57,748 nucleotides of DNA, taken from Rhodospirillaceae bacterium. GTDB lineage: Bacteria; Pseudomonadota; Alphaproteobacteria; Rhodospirillales; Rhodospirillaceae. Under the pieces are notes generated by a model. That model made no database searches. It was not told where the DNA came from and saw only the letters and a program-made list of their open reading frames with translations. The position numbers were made by a program, and so were the translations under genes. Every line of letters starts with the position of its first letter. The stretch's first letter is position 1. The stretch lies in contig SHVO01000004.1 in the NCBI GenBank assembly GCA_009694245.1, positions 1 through 57,748 on the forward strand, in the 5' to 3' direction. Of this stretch, positions 49,096-57,748 are shown piece after piece.

Positions 49096-51369
49096 TTAGG
49101 CCCAGCTCAAATCGAGCTTATTGAACGGCATCGTGCGAATGCGTTTGCCGGTGGCGCGGTAGATCGCATTGCCGACAGCCGGGCCGACCGTCCCGACCGG
49201 CGGCTCGCCGATTTCGGCAAATCGCTCATGTCCCGATAACGCCCCAAAATGAATATTGACCTTCGGCACATCGGCGCCACGCAACATCAGATATTGATCG
49301 TAGTTACCCTCGACGATGCGGCCGTTGGCGATACTGAGTTCCTCATGGAGGGCCATGTTGAGCCCGAAGATGGCTCCGCCCTCAAGCTCGGTATGCACCG
49401 CGTCGCGATTGAGGATGCGCCCAGTGTCGAATGCAATATCCAGTTCGTGAACGCGCAACGCCCCCGCCTTGGTGACTTCCACGGTCGCCACTGTGCAGAC
49501 CGTCGTGCCCGCCTGTGGCTTGCCGGCGCCGCCCCAGTTGGAGATCGCGATCCCCTGCCCCATGCCTTTGGGCAAGGCCTTGCCCCACCCGGCTTTGCTT
49601 GACGCTTCCTTTAAGCACATGACCCAGCCCGGATCGGTATAGCCCGCCAGAAGTTTCAGGCGATACTCGTAAGGGTCGACCCCGGCGGCGATTGCGCATT
49701 CGTCGACGAAGGTTTCGGTCATGAAGGCCAGCGAGTTGTAACCCGGTCCGCGATAAGGACCGGTCATGATATGCAGCGGCAAGTTCAGCGACTCTATCCG
49801 CACGTTGGGGATCAGAGCGGTAACGTACGGCGAGTCCGCATGCCCGGCCAAGGCCAGGCCCTCGGTCGAGGCCACCCGCGACGTCAGCGCCCGAGGCTGA
49901 CCGGCCTCATCGAGACCGGCGCGCAGCCTGGCGGTGACCATATGCCGGTAACGGCCCTGACGCGTGGTTTCCTCGCGCGACCAGATCACATGCACCGGAC
50001 GGCCCGGAACTTTCTTGGCAACCGCCACAACCATTCGCACATCGTTGCCGTACACGCGCCGTCCAAAGGCGCCGCCGACGAAGGTTTGATGAAATACGAC
50101 CTTTTCCGGGGCCACGCCGGCTTCATCCGCCGCCACCCAAAAGGCTTGTTCCGAATGCTGCGTCGGATGCCAAACTTCAACGCCGTCCTCAGTGACCAGA
50201 GCGGTGCCATTGAGCGGCTCCATGCAGGCGTGTTCGCTATAGGGCGTGCGGTAGACCGCCTCAACGACCTTGGACTGGCGGTCGAGTACCGAGACGTCGC
50301 CGTGATCCTCCACAACCTTGCCATCGGTCTTATCGAGGGCATTCAGGGCCGCGGCGTAAACTTGCGCCGTGGTTTTCCACTGGGCACCATCGCCGTCATC
50401 CCATGTCACCGGCAAGGCCTCGAGCGCGTTGCGCGCTTGCCAGTAATGTTCCGCGACCACGGCAACGGCGCTTTGCGCGGCGCTGCCTGCCATACCGGCT
50501 TGGCCGAACGGCGACTGATCGCCGATGCCTGCGCGCGCCTCGCTGGGATCGACAACCACCACGGCGATAATGCCGGGCAACTTCTTGATGGCTTCGGCGT
50601 CGTAGCTTTTCAGCCGGCCGCCCTGCACCGGCGACTGCCGCAACGCGGCGTACACCATGTTTGGCAAGCGCACGTCCATACCGTAAATGGCGCTGCCGTT
50701 TACGATCGCCGGATTATTTAACTTTCCGGGGCTTTTTTTGCCCAGCAGCGTCCACGCGCTCTGCGGTTTCAAAGCCGGCTCGGCGGCCAGTTTTACCGTT
50801 GCGGCTTTGGCGGCGACTTGACCGAAGGTCAAAGTGCGCCCGGTCGGCTTATGCGTGAGAATACCGTTCGCCGCATCGACATCGGCCACAGCGACTTTCC
50901 ATTCGGCCGCAGCCGCGGCCTGCAAGCGCGCACGTGCGCTGGCACCGACCTGCAGCCCAAGCTTAATGCGCTCGTCGACCGTCGAGCGGCCGCTGAAATA
51001 AGCCAGCCGGCCGCCGGCTTTGGTATAGACCCCGCCTTCCCTGAAGTTCCGCGCGGCAGGGGCGTACTCGACCACCATCTTTGACCAATCGCAGGCCAAC
51101 TCTTCGGCGATGGTCATGGCCGCCTGGGTCATGACGCCATTGCCGATCTCCGGCGTGGCAACCCGCACGGTGACGGTGTTGTCGGGCGCGATCGTAAGCC
51201 ACGGCGTGAATTCAGAACCGGTCGCGCGTCCACCCCAAGGACCGGCAGGCGTGCGAGCGGGTGTCAAGGCCCCAGCCGGTGCCGCTTTCAAGCCAATTGC
51301 CAAGCCTCCGCCAATCGCGGAGGCGGTGATGAGGAAGTGGCGGCGATTGATGTCTTGAATCTTGCCCAT
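49096..51369 (-). CDS. iorB: Molybdenum hydroxylase large subunit, isoquinoline 1-oxidoreductase beta (IorB) type
   Basis: From ATG 51369 (GGAG 6-7 bases upstream) the 757-residue protein opens with a Tat signal (NRRHFLITASAIGGGLAIGL), so it is exported folded. The large-subunit fold of the xanthine dehydrogenase family follows: GMDVRLPNMVYAALRQSP, FVGGAFGRRVYGND, MTGPYRGPGYNSLAFMTE. The presumed catalytic Glu is near the end in EIGEPPVGTVGPA. IorB-type enzymes oxidise N-heterocycles or aldehydes and pass electrons through the IorA iron-sulfur clusters. The substrate here is unknown. IorA is encoded 10 bases upstream. Confidence 0.92.
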   Translation of the reverse strand: MGKIQDINRRHFLITASAIGGGLAIGLKAAPAGALTPARTPAGPWGGRATGSEFTPWLTIAPDNTVTVRVATPEIGNGVMTQAAMTIAEELACDWSKMVVEYAPAARNFREGGVYTKAGGRLAYFSGRSTVDERIKLGLQVGASARARLQAAAAAEWKVAVADVDAANGILTHKPTGRTLTFGQVAAKAATVKLAAEPALKPQSAWTLLGKKSPGKLNNPAIVNGSAIYGMDVRLPNMVYAALRQSPVQGGRLKSYDAEAIKKLPGIIAVVVVDPSEARAGIGDQSPFGQAGMAGSAAQSAVAVVAEHYWQARNALEALPVTWDDGDGAQWKTTAQVYAAALNALDKTDGKVVEDHGDVSVLDRQSKVVEAVYRTPYSEHACMEPLNGTALVTEDGVEVWHPTQHSEQAFWVAADEAGVAPEKVVFHQTFVGGAFGRRVYGNDVRMVVAVAKKVPGRPVHVIWSREETTRQGRYRHMVTARLRAGLDEAGQPRALTSRVASTEGLALAGHADSPYVTALIPNVRIESLNLPLHIMTGPYRGPGYNSLAFMTETFVDECAIAAGVDPYEYRLKLLAGYTDPGWVMCLKEASSKAGWGKALPKGMGQGIAISNWGGAGKPQAGTTVCTVATVEVTKAGALRVHELDIAFDTGRILNRDAVHTELEGGAIFGLNMALHEELSIANGRIVEGNYDQYLMLRGADVPKVNIHFGALSGHERFAEIGEPPVGTVGPAVGNAIYRATGKRIRTMPFNKLDLSWA

Positions 51370-51379
51370 GGTCCGCTCC

Positions 51380-51838
51380 CTATACCTGCATCTGTTCAGC
51401 GGCCTTGTGTATTGCTGCGCGAATTCTGGAGTAGGTGCCACACCGGCAGATGTTGTCCACCGAGATATTAATGTCGGCGTCGGTGGGCCGCGGAACCTGC
51501 CTCAACAGTGCCGCTGCCGCCATCAGCATGCCCGACTGGCAATAACCGCACTGGGGCACGTTCAACTCAACCCAGGTCTTCTGCAATGGATGGTCGCCGT
51601 TTCGCGATAAGCCCTCGATCGTGGTGATTTCGGCTCCAGCGATGCTCTCTAGGGGCACCTGGCAGGAGCGCGTGGCGACGCCCTCCAGATGGACCGTGCA
51701 GGCTCCGCATTGGCCGATCCCACACCCAAACTTTGTGCCGGTCATGCCCAGGTGGTCGCGCAACACCCAAAGTAACGGTGTGGAAGGGTCGGCATTGATC
51801 GCCTGCTCGACGCCGTTGATCTTGAGTTTTATGGCCAT
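51380..51838 (-). CDS. iorA: [2Fe-2S] subunit of the IorAB-type molybdenum hydroxylase
   Basis: The 152-residue protein has two [2Fe-2S] sites. The ferredoxin-like one uses C39, C44, C47 and C59 (GCGIGQCGACTVH). The C-terminal one uses C97, C100, C131 and C133 (PQCGYCQSG and NICRCGTY). It has no signal peptide and would leave the cytoplasm with the Tat-borne IorB. It begins the two-gene operon; 157 bases separate it from the end of eno, long enough for its own promoter. No separate FAD subunit is present, as usual for the Ior type. Its final electron acceptor is probably a cytochrome or quinone. Confidence 0.94.
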   Translation of the reverse strand: MAIKLKINGVEQAINADPSTPLLWVLRDHLGMTGTKFGCGIGQCGACTVHLEGVATRSCQVPLESIAGAEITTIEGLSRNGDHPLQKTWVELNVPQCGYCQSGMLMAAAALLRQVPRPTDADINISVDNICRCGTYSRIRAAIHKAAEQMQV

Positions 51839-51995
51839 GGGAGTCTCCCGACCTTTGCTGCACTAGCTGACAGAAAGCAAATCCGACAGATGATAATAGG
51901 TTAGCAAACTTGAATGTGATCGGACAATGCGCCTCGCTGGTCAACCCAAGTGCCCAGGTCGTTGCGGTCAGCATCGAAGGCAGCCTCGGTCCCGA

Positions 51996-54162
<2,167 letters not shown>

Positions 54163-54194
54163 GCAATCACTATAAATCCTGCGGCCATGTCCGG

Positions 54195-54773
54195 CTACCG
54201 CTCGGGAGAGGCCAATTTGGCCTCATCCGCCGTTAAACCCGCAAGGCCGTCGACGCTGGCGGCATTATTTTCGGCGACATAGGCGCGGACACCTTCGGCG
54301 CCTTTCTTCTCGGTCCACTTGCGCAAGGCATCGCGGTCCTTGACGAACTCATAGACCGGCACGCCGAAACCACAGGAGTCAGAAACCCGCTCGACATTGA
54401 TCCGAATGATGGAGCGCAGGCCCAGGAGATCGCCGTCATAAAGCTTTGCCAGCTTCGCGAAATCCGGATCGTTTGGCAGGGCGACATCCCCGCGACCGTG
54501 GAAGCGGACAATCTTCGGTGGACCTTCGAAGGCGCAGAGCATGACAACGATGCGGCCGTTTTCGCGCAGGTGGGCGATGGTCTCGATGCCGCTGCCGGCG
54601 AATTCAAGATAGGCCAGCGTGCGCTCATCGACCACGCGTAAGTAATCCCCGCCTTTGGGCGAGCAGTTGACCATTCCGTCGCCGGACAAGGGCGCCGTTG
54701 AAACGAAGAACACGCGCTGGCGCGCGAGCCATTCTCGAAGCGTTGCATCGATAAACGTGTGACCCTTGCCCAT
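54195..54773 (-). CDS. Pyridoxamine-5'-phosphate-oxidase-family flavoprotein
   Basis: The 192-residue protein has a split-barrel FMN fold: LARQRVFFVSTAPLSGDGMVNCSPKGGDYLRVVDERTLAYLEF, GSGIETIAHLRENGRIVVMLCAFEG, then a strand PKIVRFHGRGDVAL. The C-terminal part (VERVSDSCGFGVPVYEF, then RDALRKWTEKKG) is as in the general stress FMN-binding subgroup of unknown activity, and not true PdxH. It lies 15 bases after pyrG and 32 before kdsA, so it is expressed with them. Confidence 0.88.
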   Translation of the reverse strand: MGKGHTFIDATLREWLARQRVFFVSTAPLSGDGMVNCSPKGGDYLRVVDERTLAYLEFAGSGIETIAHLRENGRIVVMLCAFEGPPKIVRFHGRGDVALPNDPDFAKLAKLYDGDLLGLRSIIRINVERVSDSCGFGVPVYEFVKDRDALRKWTEKKGAEGVRAYVAENNAASVDGLAGLTADEAKLASPER

Positions 54774-54788
54774 ACTGACCGTTGTGAC

Positions 54789-56417
54789 CTATACTAACCT
54801 GCTCTGCGCGACAGCAGCTTCGATGAACGAGGTGAATAGCGGGTGGGGCTCGAAGGGTTTCGACTTAAGTTCAGGATGAAACTGAACGCCGATGAACCAG
54901 GCATGGTCGGGATACTCGACCATTTCCGGGAGCATGCCGTCGGGTGACATGCCGGCGAACCGCAATCCGGTTTTTTCCAGGCGATCCTTGTAGTTGATAT
55001 TGACTTCGTAGCGGTGACGATGGCGCTCATTGATGCTGGGCTTGCCGTAGATTCCGGCCACCCTTGATCCCGGTGCCAGTACGCACGGATAGGACCCAAG
55101 GCGCATAGTGCCGCCCTTGTCGCCAGTTTGCGTTCGCCGCTGGACTTCATTGCCGCGAACCCACTCGGTCATGAGCCCAACGACGGGATGGGGTGTCGCG
55201 CCGAATTCAGTTGTGCTGGCGCCTTTGAGGCCGGCGATGTTGCGCGCGGCCTCGATCACCGCCATCTGCATGCCAAAACAAATTCCGAGGTACGGAACAT
55301 CGCGTTCGCGTGCGAATTGCGCCGCTTTGATCTTGCCTTCAGCGCCGCGTTCACCAAAGCCTCCCGGCACAAGAATCCCATGGACATGTTCTAGGTGCTG
55401 CACGACGTCTTCGCGCTCGAAAACCTCGGAATCGATCCAGGCGAGTTTCACATGCACGTTGTTGGCAATGCCGCCATGCTCCAGCGCTTCCGACAACGAC
55501 TTATAGGCGTCCTTGAGTTGGACGTATTTTCCAACAATGGCGATGGTGACCGCGCCTTCGGGCTTGCGGACGCGCTCGACGATCTCCCGCCACCGGCCAA
55601 GGTCGATGGTCTCATCCGCGGGAAGCTTGAAATGGCGGCAGACTTGCGCATCCAAGCCTTGCTCGTGATAAGAAATCGGCACCTGATATATGGTGTCGAC
55701 GTCGAGCGCGGGAATTACCGCTTCTTCACGCACGTTGCAGAAAAGCGCGATCTTTTTTCGATCCGACGTCGGCAGTGGCCGGTCGATGCGGCACATCAGG
55801 ATGTCAGGACGAATACCCAGCCCGAGCAGTTCCTTCACTGAATGCTGGGTAGGCTTGGTTTTCAGCTCGCCCGCAGCCGAGATGTAGGGCACCAGCGTCA
55901 AGTGCGTGAACAAGGACCGCTCGGGTCCCAATTCGTTGCCGAGCTGCCGTATGGCTTCCAGAAACGGCAGGCTTTCGATGTCGCCGACGGTCCCGCCGAT
56001 CTCACAGAGAATAAAGTCTTCGCCCGATATATCGGCCTGGATGAATTCCTTGATGGCGTCGGTGACATGCGGGATGACCTGCACGGTACCGCCCAAGTAA
56101 TCCCCGCGCCGTTCCTTGGCGATGACATTCGAATAGATCCGCCCGGTCGTGACGCTGTCGGTGAACCGCGACGCCACACCCGTGTACCGCTCGTAGTGCC
56201 CCAGATCGAGGTCGGTCTCGGCCCCATCGTCGGTGACGTAGACCTCACCGTGCTGATAGGGGCTCATCGTACCCGGATCGACGTTGAGATAAGGATCGAG
56301 CTTGCGCAGGCGGACGGTATAACCGCGCGCTTGCAGCAGCGCCCCGAGGGCCGCCGAGCACAAACCTTTTCCGAGGGAGGAGACCACGCCGCCGGTGATA
56401 AAAATAAAACGCGTCAT
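54789..56417 (-). CDS. pyrG: CTP synthase
   Basis: PyrG aminates UTP to CTP with glutamine. The 542-residue protein opens [32 protein letters not shown] (synthetase P-loop), continues with [39 protein letters not shown], and ends in a class I glutaminase domain with GGFGERG, the nucleophile Cys in [17 protein letters not shown] and the HPELKSKP His/Glu pair. Length is standard. It follows secG by 127 bases and precedes the PNPOx-family gene by 15. Confidence 0.98.
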   Translation of the reverse strand: MTRFIFITGGVVSSLGKGLCSAALGALLQARGYTVRLRKLDPYLNVDPGTMSPYQHGEVYVTDDGAETDLDLGHYERYTGVASRFTDSVTTGRIYSNVIAKERRGDYLGGTVQVIPHVTDAIKEFIQADISGEDFILCEIGGTVGDIESLPFLEAIRQLGNELGPERSLFTHLTLVPYISAAGELKTKPTQHSVKELLGLGIRPDILMCRIDRPLPTSDRKKIALFCNVREEAVIPALDVDTIYQVPISYHEQGLDAQVCRHFKLPADETIDLGRWREIVERVRKPEGAVTIAIVGKYVQLKDAYKSLSEALEHGGIANNVHVKLAWIDSEVFEREDVVQHLEHVHGILVPGGFGERGAEGKIKAAQFARERDVPYLGICFGMQMAVIEAARNIAGLKGASTTEFGATPHPVVGLMTEWVRGNEVQRRTQTGDKGGTMRLGSYPCVLAPGSRVAGIYGKPSINERHRHRYEVNINYKDRLEKTGLRFAGMSPDGMLPEMVEYPDHAWFIGVQFHPELKSKPFEPHPLFTSFIEAAVAQSRLV

Positions 56418-56544
56418 GGGCGGCTAATGTACCTCATCAGGAACCATCAGCAAGTGCGGCCTGAGCGGCTCGCGCGCCAAATTACAGTGCTGAAGGTGGT
56501 GGAGGCAGCGGTGAGAAAAGAACCGCTGCGGTTTCATCCCGGCG

Positions 56545-56988
56545 TCAGTTGTTTGGAACTGCAGGCGCGCCCTCGGGTGCGCTTGGGGGCGCGGCGAGTC
56601 CGTCAAAGGACGGAGCTGGTGTGCCGGATGCGGGCGCCGGGGCGCCAGTCGCAGCGCCAGCCGGGGCGGGTGCGGCCTCGGAACGGATGTCGCTAACTCT
56701 GGGCGCGGTGCCCGAGGCGGCTTCGGGCGCGGCGAAGATCGATGGCGCAGGCCCGGCCTGCTTCGAAAGCAAGGCCAGGCCGAGGCTGGTGGCGAAGAAT
56801 GCGATGCCCAAGACAACCGTTGCCTGGCTCAACGGATTAGCCCGTGTGCTGGGCTGCATCATGCTGGTGAGACTTGAAGAGGCAGCGAACCCGCCGCCGG
56901 CGGAGTTGCCTTCGGTCTTCTGTAGGAGGATGAGGCCAATCATGGCCAGCGCGATCAGCAGATGAATAACGACGACGACGGTAATCAT
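56545..56988 (-). CDS. secG: Preprotein translocase subunit SecG
   Basis: SecG assists the SecYEG channel. I start at ATG 56988 (MITVVVVIHLLIALAMIGLILLQ), the usual opening; the 24-base upstream extension is unlikely. The protein has two TM helices (about 2-22 and 55-75), the loop KTEGNSAGGGFAASSSLTSMMQPSTRANPLSQAT, and a long Ala/Pro-rich tail (about 90-147) that is common in alphaproteobacterial SecG. It lies between tpiA and pyrG, the normal order. Confidence 0.95.
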   Translation of the reverse strand: MITVVVVIHLLIALAMIGLILLQKTEGNSAGGGFAASSSLTSMMQPSTRANPLSQATVVLGIAFFATSLGLALLSKQAGPAPSIFAAPEAASGTAPRVSDIRSEAAPAPAGAATGAPAPASGTPAPSFDGLAAPPSAPEGAPAVPNN

Positions 56989-57040
56989 GGCGCCCCGGGC
57001 AAGCAAAGCCACAACGTCCGGGAACTTTAAAACCCAAAGA

Positions 57041-57069
57041 TTTCAAAAACTTGAGGTTTCAAAACCTTG
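57041..57069. repeat. Short direct repeat upstream of secG
   Basis: TTTCAAAAACTTG (57041-57053) and TTTCAAAACCTTG (57057-57069) differ at one base and are spaced 16 bases apart. They lie 53 bases upstream of the secG start. The second unit also forms GGTTTCAAAACC. Function unknown; it may be chance. Confidence 0.4.
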
Positions 57070-57215
57070 GAGCTAAACCGGAGCAGCGGCAGAATTGGCG
57101 GTCTTTTAGTCCTTCGGCTGCCCCAAGGCTAGGGGCAATTTGCACGAGAGCAAGGGTCCTGGAGCCAGACGCGGGAGCTTGGCCCCCACCCGTAAAGGGC
57201 GGGAAGGCTCGATTC

Positions 57216-57748
57216 TTAGGGGCAAGCCTCAATAATTCGCCAAAAATCCGCCAAGTCGAGGCTGGCGCCACCGACCAAAGCACCGTTGACCCCGGGTGTC
57301 GCAAGGATTGAAGCGGCGTTGGACCCTTTGACTGAACCGCCATAGAGAATGCGCAAAGTCCCGGCCTGCGCCGACCTCGCGGCCCCACCCGCCGCCGCGA
57401 AGACCTCGCGGATTTGGGCATGGACGACGGCGATATCCGCCGTCGTCGCGGTCTTGCCGGTGCCGATAGCCCACACCGGCTCGTAAGCGACCACGAGATT
57501 GAGGGCGGAACCCAAGTCAGGTATCGATCCCGTCAATTGCCGCGCGATTACGCGAGCGGTCTCGCCCCGTTCACGCTCTGCCTCTGTCTCGCCCACACAT
57601 ACGATCGGAGTCAGTCCAGCTTTAAGCGCCGCCGCCGCCTTGGCTTTGACGACGGCATCGGTTTCTCCATGATCGGCACGACGCTCCGAGTGGCCGACAA
57701 TCACAAAACTGCAGCCAATGTCCTTGAGCAGCCATGCGCTGACATCAC
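57216..57748 (-). CDS. tpiA: Triose-phosphate isomerase (5' end outside the window)
   Basis: TpiA interconverts glyceraldehyde 3-phosphate and dihydroxyacetone phosphate. The frame continues past the right edge as DVSAWLLKDIGCSFVIVGHSERRADHGET, so the first 70 or so residues are missing. The catalytic His is in IVGHSERR and the catalytic Glu in VVAYEPVWAIGTGKTAT. The C-terminal phosphate site reads LRILYGGSVKGSNA. It precedes secG by 227 bases, the common alphaproteobacterial order. Confidence 0.97.
   Translation of the reverse strand, partial: DVSAWLLKDIGCSFVIVGHSERRADHGETDAVVKAKAAAALKAGLTPIVCVGETEAERERGETARVIARQLTGSIPDLGSALNLVVAYEPVWAIGTGKTATTADIAVVHAQIREVFAAAGGAARSAQAGTLRILYGGSVKGSNAASILATPGVNGALVGGASLDLADFWRIIEACP

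Noticed and set aside
49771-50721. 316-codon plus-strand frame
   Set aside because: It lies entirely within iorB on the opposite strand and its translation has no domain pattern.
55842-56696. 284-codon plus-strand frame
   Set aside because: It is antisense to pyrG and the secG tail.

Overview
The window is about 58 kb of high-GC chromosome from an alphaproteobacterium, most likely of the Rhodospirillales type. The evidence is gene order: nrdR-ribD-ribE-ribBA / ribH-nusB-thiL, rsh-(DUF2062)-pdxJ-acpS-lepB-rnc-era-recO, tpiA-secG-pyrG-kdsA-eno-ftsB-pdhA-pdhB-pdhC-lpd-lipA. The pyruvate dehydrogenase E1 beta subunit carries a lipoyl domain, as is usual in this class. Nearly all of the window is core metabolism and information processing. 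No rRNA, tRNA, CRISPR array or prophage was seen.

Layout. 1-2639 (minus): end of a membrane protein, thiL, nusB, ribH. 2656-5852: an accessory block that splits the riboflavin genes. It holds a small membrane protein, a spermidine-synthase-like methyltransferase, a DUF1194 protein, an internally deleted IS630-type element with both ends and flanking TA, and a cytochrome c. 5845-11089 (minus): ribBA (with a degenerate RibA half), ribE, ribD, nrdR, glyA, rpiB. 11237-15914: a small DUF6898-like gene, a penicillin-acylase-family hydrolase, motB with two apparent frameshifts, and bpt. 15955-26706 (minus): parC, recO, a small membrane ORF, era, rnc, lepB, acpS, pdxJ, a DUF2062 gene, rsh, rpoZ. 26873-31830: folK, a decayed NYN-domain gene, a family 5 uracil-DNA glycosylase, and a tight dapA-smpB-sulfite-oxidase-like-glutathione peroxidase-thioredoxin-like operon. 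31989-37692: lytic transglycosylase, bactofilin plus M23 peptidase, pgpA, cinA-like gene. 37706-45463 (minus): RatA/COQ10-like, lipA, lpd, a GNAT gene, the three pyruvate dehydrogenase genes, ftsB. 45700-51838: a second accessory block between ftsB and eno. It holds a truncated beta-propeller-like ORF, a 750-residue secreted haem-site/propeller protein, and a Tat-exported IorB/IorA molybdenum hydroxylase. 51996-57748 (minus): eno, kdsA, a PNPOx-family flavoprotein, pyrG, secG, partial tpiA.

How the genes work together. The rib genes make riboflavin, although the GTP cyclohydrolase II step probably needs a gene outside the window. lipA, lpd and pdhABC form and lipoylate the pyruvate dehydrogenase complex just downstream of enolase. 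Bactofilin, M23 peptidase, Slt and FtsB serve cell-wall shape and division. rsh and rpoZ link to the stringent response. MotB and a possible FliL-like fragment suggest flagellar motility.

The most unusual material is the block at 45.7-51.8 kb, where a large uncharacterised exported protein with one CxxCH haem site lies beside a truncated divergent relative and an exported molybdenum hydroxylase. Also notable are the deleted IS630 element with intact ends, and several genes with apparent indels (motB, the NYN gene, the small ORF after era), which could be real decay or assembly errors.
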